The position numbers and the translations under genes were made by a program. A DNA stretch of 13,978 nucleotides from Akkermansia sp. (lineage in GTDB: Bacteria > Verrucomicrobiota > Verrucomicrobiia > Verrucomicrobiales > Akkermansiaceae). Location of the stretch: NCBI GenBank assembly GCA_017628435.1, contig JAGBZE010000189.1, positions 1-13,978 of the forward strand, in the 5' to 3' direction. Shown here piece after piece: positions 12,055-13,978 of the stretch (positions are counted from its first letter, which is position 1; every line of letters begins with the position of its first letter). Below the pieces are notes generated by a model, which was not told where the DNA came from, ran no database searches, and worked only from the letters and a program-made list of their open reading frames with translations.

Positions 12055-12996
12055 TTAATCCTTTGCCGCCTTAGGATCAAGAGCATCGCGGAGGCCATCG
12101 CCCAGAAAATTGAGAGCGAGGAGAGTCAGACAGAAGAAGAGCGCCGGGAAGAAAAGGAGCTCCGGCGTGGCCTCCATGCGGTCGGCGCCTTCCTTGATGA
12201 GCGTGCCCCAGGAGGAATTGGGGGCGCGCACGCCCAGGCCGATGAAGGAGAGCGTACTTTCCGTGAGCATGATACCCGGCACAGCCAGGGTGGTATACAC
12301 CACCACAGTTCCAAGCAGGTTGGGAGCAATGTGGCAGAAAAGGATGCGCAGGTGCCCCAGCCCCAGCGAACGGGCGGCAAGCACGTATTCCTGAGACTTG
12401 ATTTCCAGCGTCTGCGTGCGTACGATACGCGCCAGGGTAAGCCAGCCCAGGGCACCAATGGCAATGAACAGCGGCACCAGGCCGAGAATGGGCGCCACGC
12501 TCTCGCGGCTCCATCCGGTTGTTTCCACCACCCAGTTAGTGAGCTCACGGCTGGGCTGCTCGATGCTCAGGGAGAACACAATGACCAGCACAATGAAGGG
12601 CAGAGCAAAGAGCACATCCACCGTGCGCATCATGAGCGCATCGGTTCGCCCGCCGATGTAGCCGGAAATAAGCCCGTAGCTCAGGCCGATGATGAAGGAA
12701 ACCACCGTGGCCACCACGCCGACCAGCAGCGAAATGCGCCCGCCGTACAGCACGCGCGCCAGCAGGTCACGCCCGAGCTGGTCGGTACCAAAGGGGTGCG
12801 CCCAGCTGCAATCAGCAGCAATGTTGGCCAGATTGGTGGCATTCGGGTTGGCAATGCAGGGGAAAAGCGGCAGCACAAAGCAGGCCAGAGCCATCAGCAC
12901 CAGGAAAATGAGCGCAGCCATGGCAGCCCAGTTGCGGCAGAGGCGGCGACGGGCATCTTTCCAGAGCGAATTTCCTTGTTCGTAGTTCTTCTTCAT
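12055..12996 (-). CDS. oppC: Peptide-type ABC transporter permease, OppC/DppC family
   Basis: The 313-residue inner-membrane permease belongs to the DppBC/OppBC importer family. An N-terminal cytoplasmic segment and first membrane helix (about 22-46) are followed by GTDQLGRDLLARVLYGGR (70-87), the OppC signature. Helices are at about 88-112 and 128-145. The EAA cytoplasmic loop at 203-226 (EYVLAARSLGLG..., ending HIAPN) is the ATPase contact, and two further helices reach the C-terminus. The frame is open up to 13047, but that would overlap oppB by 50 bp. The ATG at 12996 fits the family N-terminus and is separated from the oppB stop by one base, so translation is probably coupled. The exact substrate (oligopeptide, dipeptide or other) cannot be set from the permease; the symbol marks family only. 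Confidence 0.92.
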   Translation of the reverse strand: MKKNYEQGNSLWKDARRRLCRNWAAMAALIFLVLMALACFVLPLFPCIANPNATNLANIAADCSWAHPFGTDQLGRDLLARVLYGGRISLLVGVVATVVSFIIGLSYGLISGYIGGRTDALMMRTVDVLFALPFIVLVIVFSLSIEQPSRELTNWVVETTGWSRESVAPILGLVPLFIAIGALGWLTLARIVRTQTLEIKSQEYVLAARSLGLGHLRILFCHIAPNLLGTVVVYTTLAVPGIMLTESTLSFIGLGVRAPNSSWGTLIKEGADRMEATPELLFFPALFFCLTLLALNFLGDGLRDALDPKAAKD

Positions 12997-12997
12997 A

Positions 12998-13927
12998 TCA
13001 GGCAGCACCCTGGGAGCGAAGGCGGGGGTTGAGGGCGACCAGAACAAGGTCTACCACAAGGTTGGCAATAACGATGAGGACACCGTAACAGAATACGAGC
13101 CCCTGAATGAGGAAATAGTCGCGGTCAGTCGTGGCATTCACGAAGTGCAGGCCCATGCCGGGAACCTGGAAACAGGTCTCCACCACAAAGGAACCGGTGA
13201 TGAGCGCAGCAAAAGCCGGCCCCAGGTACGAAACCGCCGGCAGCAGACCGCTGCGCAGGGCATGCACAAACAAGAGACGCCCTGCCCGCACGCCCTTGGC
13301 ACGCGCCGTGCGGATAAAGTCTGCCGAAAGCACCTCCACCATGCCGCCGCGGGTCAGGCGGGCAATATAGGCCGCATTGATAAGCCCCAGAGTGAGCGCA
13401 GGCAGCACGGCGCAGAGCGGATCATCCCACCCGGCCACGCTGAGCCCCGGCACATGCAGCCCCAGGGTAAGCCCGAAAAGCGGCGCAATCACAAAGGCCG
13501 GAATGCAGATACCCGCCATGGCCAGCAGCATGAAAAGGGCATCCGGCCAGCGGTTGCGCCAGTAGGCCGCCAGCATACCGGCAGGAATACCCAGCACAAT
13601 GGCAATACCCATGCCCAGCACACCCAGCCAGAGCGACACCGGAAAGGCCTGGGCAATAATATCGGCCACCTGCACACCCTCGCGCACCAGCGAGGGGCCG
13701 AAATCGCCGGCAGAGAGAATGCCTTTCCAGTAATTGTAATACTGCACCAGGGCGCTCTGATCCAGGCCATAAAGGGAGTTGAGCTGCGCCATGATGTGCT
13801 CCGGCAGCTTACGCTCACCCAGGAAGGGATTGCCGGGCAGCAGGCGCACCAGGAAGAAGGTGATGGTCTGCAGTACAAAGATTACCAGGGCACCCTGCCC
13901 CAGACGTTTGAGGAGGAGCTTTATCAT
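12998..13927 (-). CDS. oppB: Peptide-type ABC transporter permease, OppB/DppB family
   Basis: The 309-residue permease pairs with OppC to form the membrane channel of the importer. The N-terminal helix (about 9-30) with the RLLPGNPF motif (28-35) is diagnostic of OppB/DppB. More helices are at about 98-122, 130-158, 172-190, 232-250 and 275-298. The EAA loop at 203-226 (DFIRTARAKGVRAGRLLFVH...) contacts the ATPase. Its ATG overlaps the stop of the gene upstream in an ATGA junction, and oppC follows after one base, so the three are one tightly coupled operon. The ATPase genes (oppD, oppF) are not in the window; oppC is last on this side. Confidence 0.92.
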   Translation of the reverse strand: MIKLLLKRLGQGALVIFVLQTITFFLVRLLPGNPFLGERKLPEHIMAQLNSLYGLDQSALVQYYNYWKGILSAGDFGPSLVREGVQVADIIAQAFPVSLWLGVLGMGIAIVLGIPAGMLAAYWRNRWPDALFMLLAMAGICIPAFVIAPLFGLTLGLHVPGLSVAGWDDPLCAVLPALTLGLINAAYIARLTRGGMVEVLSADFIRTARAKGVRAGRLLFVHALRSGLLPAVSYLGPAFAALITGSFVVETCFQVPGMGLHFVNATTDRDYFLIQGLVFCYGVLIVIANLVVDLVLVALNPRLRSQGAA

Positions 13928-13977
13928 GGCGTTACTTCTACGGCATCCAGGGGGTGATTATCGAGCATGAGCGGGTA
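13924..13977 (-). CDS. 3' end of the gene upstream of oppB, probably the solute-binding protein (partial)
   Basis: The last 17 codons plus stop run in from the right edge, encoding YPLMLDNHPLDAVEVTP. The TGA overlaps the oppB ATG as ATGA (4-bp overlap), which argues strongly that this is a coding end in the same operon. Only the C-terminus is present. Position suggests an oligopeptide-type periplasmic binding protein (OppA-like), but the sequence alone does not prove it. Confidence 0.6.
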   Translation of the reverse strand, partial: YPLMLDNHPLDAVEVTP

Positions 13978-13978
13978 C

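Noticed and set aside
12997..13047. Upstream start for oppC
   Set aside because: It would lie within the end of oppB. The ATG at 12996, one base after the oppB stop, fits OppC N-termini and operon spacing.
12040..13957. Two long rightward open frames opposite oppC and oppB
   Set aside because: Composition is Gln/His/Gly-rich with no motif, and the permeases on the other strand are certain.
1..13978. CRISPR array, transposase, integrase, phage or toxin-antitoxin genes
   Set aside because: I looked for regularly spaced repeats and for such proteins in all frames and saw none; the nuclease between direct repeats is the only mobile-looking item.

Overview
The window looks like chromosomal core DNA of a Verrucomicrobiota bacterium, probably an Akkermansia-like gut lineage. 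This is an inference from the overall gene set: a stand-alone CoaC, Verrucomicrobia-style prepilin-type proteins, the DUF177-rpmF-plsX block, high-GC coding sequence and almost no Shine-Dalgarno sequences. No marker that would fix the genus is present. Nearly every gene is a recognisable housekeeping gene in a short transcription unit, and most units are bounded by clear intrinsic terminators.

Layout, left to right. guaB (IMP dehydrogenase) and a flavin-reductase-like FMN protein read rightward, each followed by a terminator. A membrane-embedded M50 (site-2) protease reads leftward and is divergent from a tRNA-Asn(GTT) gene. Then come rightward ridA-coaC (imine deaminase family plus phosphopantothenoylcysteine decarboxylase) and a small FHA-like protein with a polylysine linker and a C-terminal membrane anchor. 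A leftward pair follows: a prepilin-type protein overlapping tilS (tRNA-Ile lysidine synthetase). Next, rightward: ilvC (ketol-acid reductoisomerase), a stand-alone ABC ATPase, a DUF1016/YhcG-like PD-(D/E)XK nuclease, and DUF177-rpmF-plsX. The right end holds a leftward peptide-type ABC transporter operon (oppB-oppC, preceded by the last codons of another gene, probably the solute-binding protein).

The most notable feature is the DUF1016 nuclease gene. It lies between two near-identical 28-bp direct repeats (8745-8772 and 9851-9878, 26/28 identical). Each encodes the C-terminus RLWSVIE-stop of the upstream ABC ATPase, and the two mismatches are both synonymous. The nuclease gene contains a strongly AT-rich core (25% GC at 9061-9120, against 65% at 8821-8880) and a perfect 9+1+9 palindrome. 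This looks like an acquired cassette inserted at the 3' end of the ABC gene with reconstitution of that end, and no integrase is present. Akkermansia-type identity does not affect this reading.

Regulatory layout: seven of the eight promoters proposed here have a -35 box that begins TTGC rather than TTGA, spaced 16-18 bp from a TATAAT-like box. For at least two genes (the M50 protease and DUF177), and possibly three others, the -10 box ends only 5-10 bp before the start codon. That implies leaderless or near-leaderless mRNAs, in keeping with the near absence of Shine-Dalgarno sequences. No CRISPR array, insertion sequence with transposase, phage gene or rRNA is visible, and no stretch over 300 bases lacks a gene.
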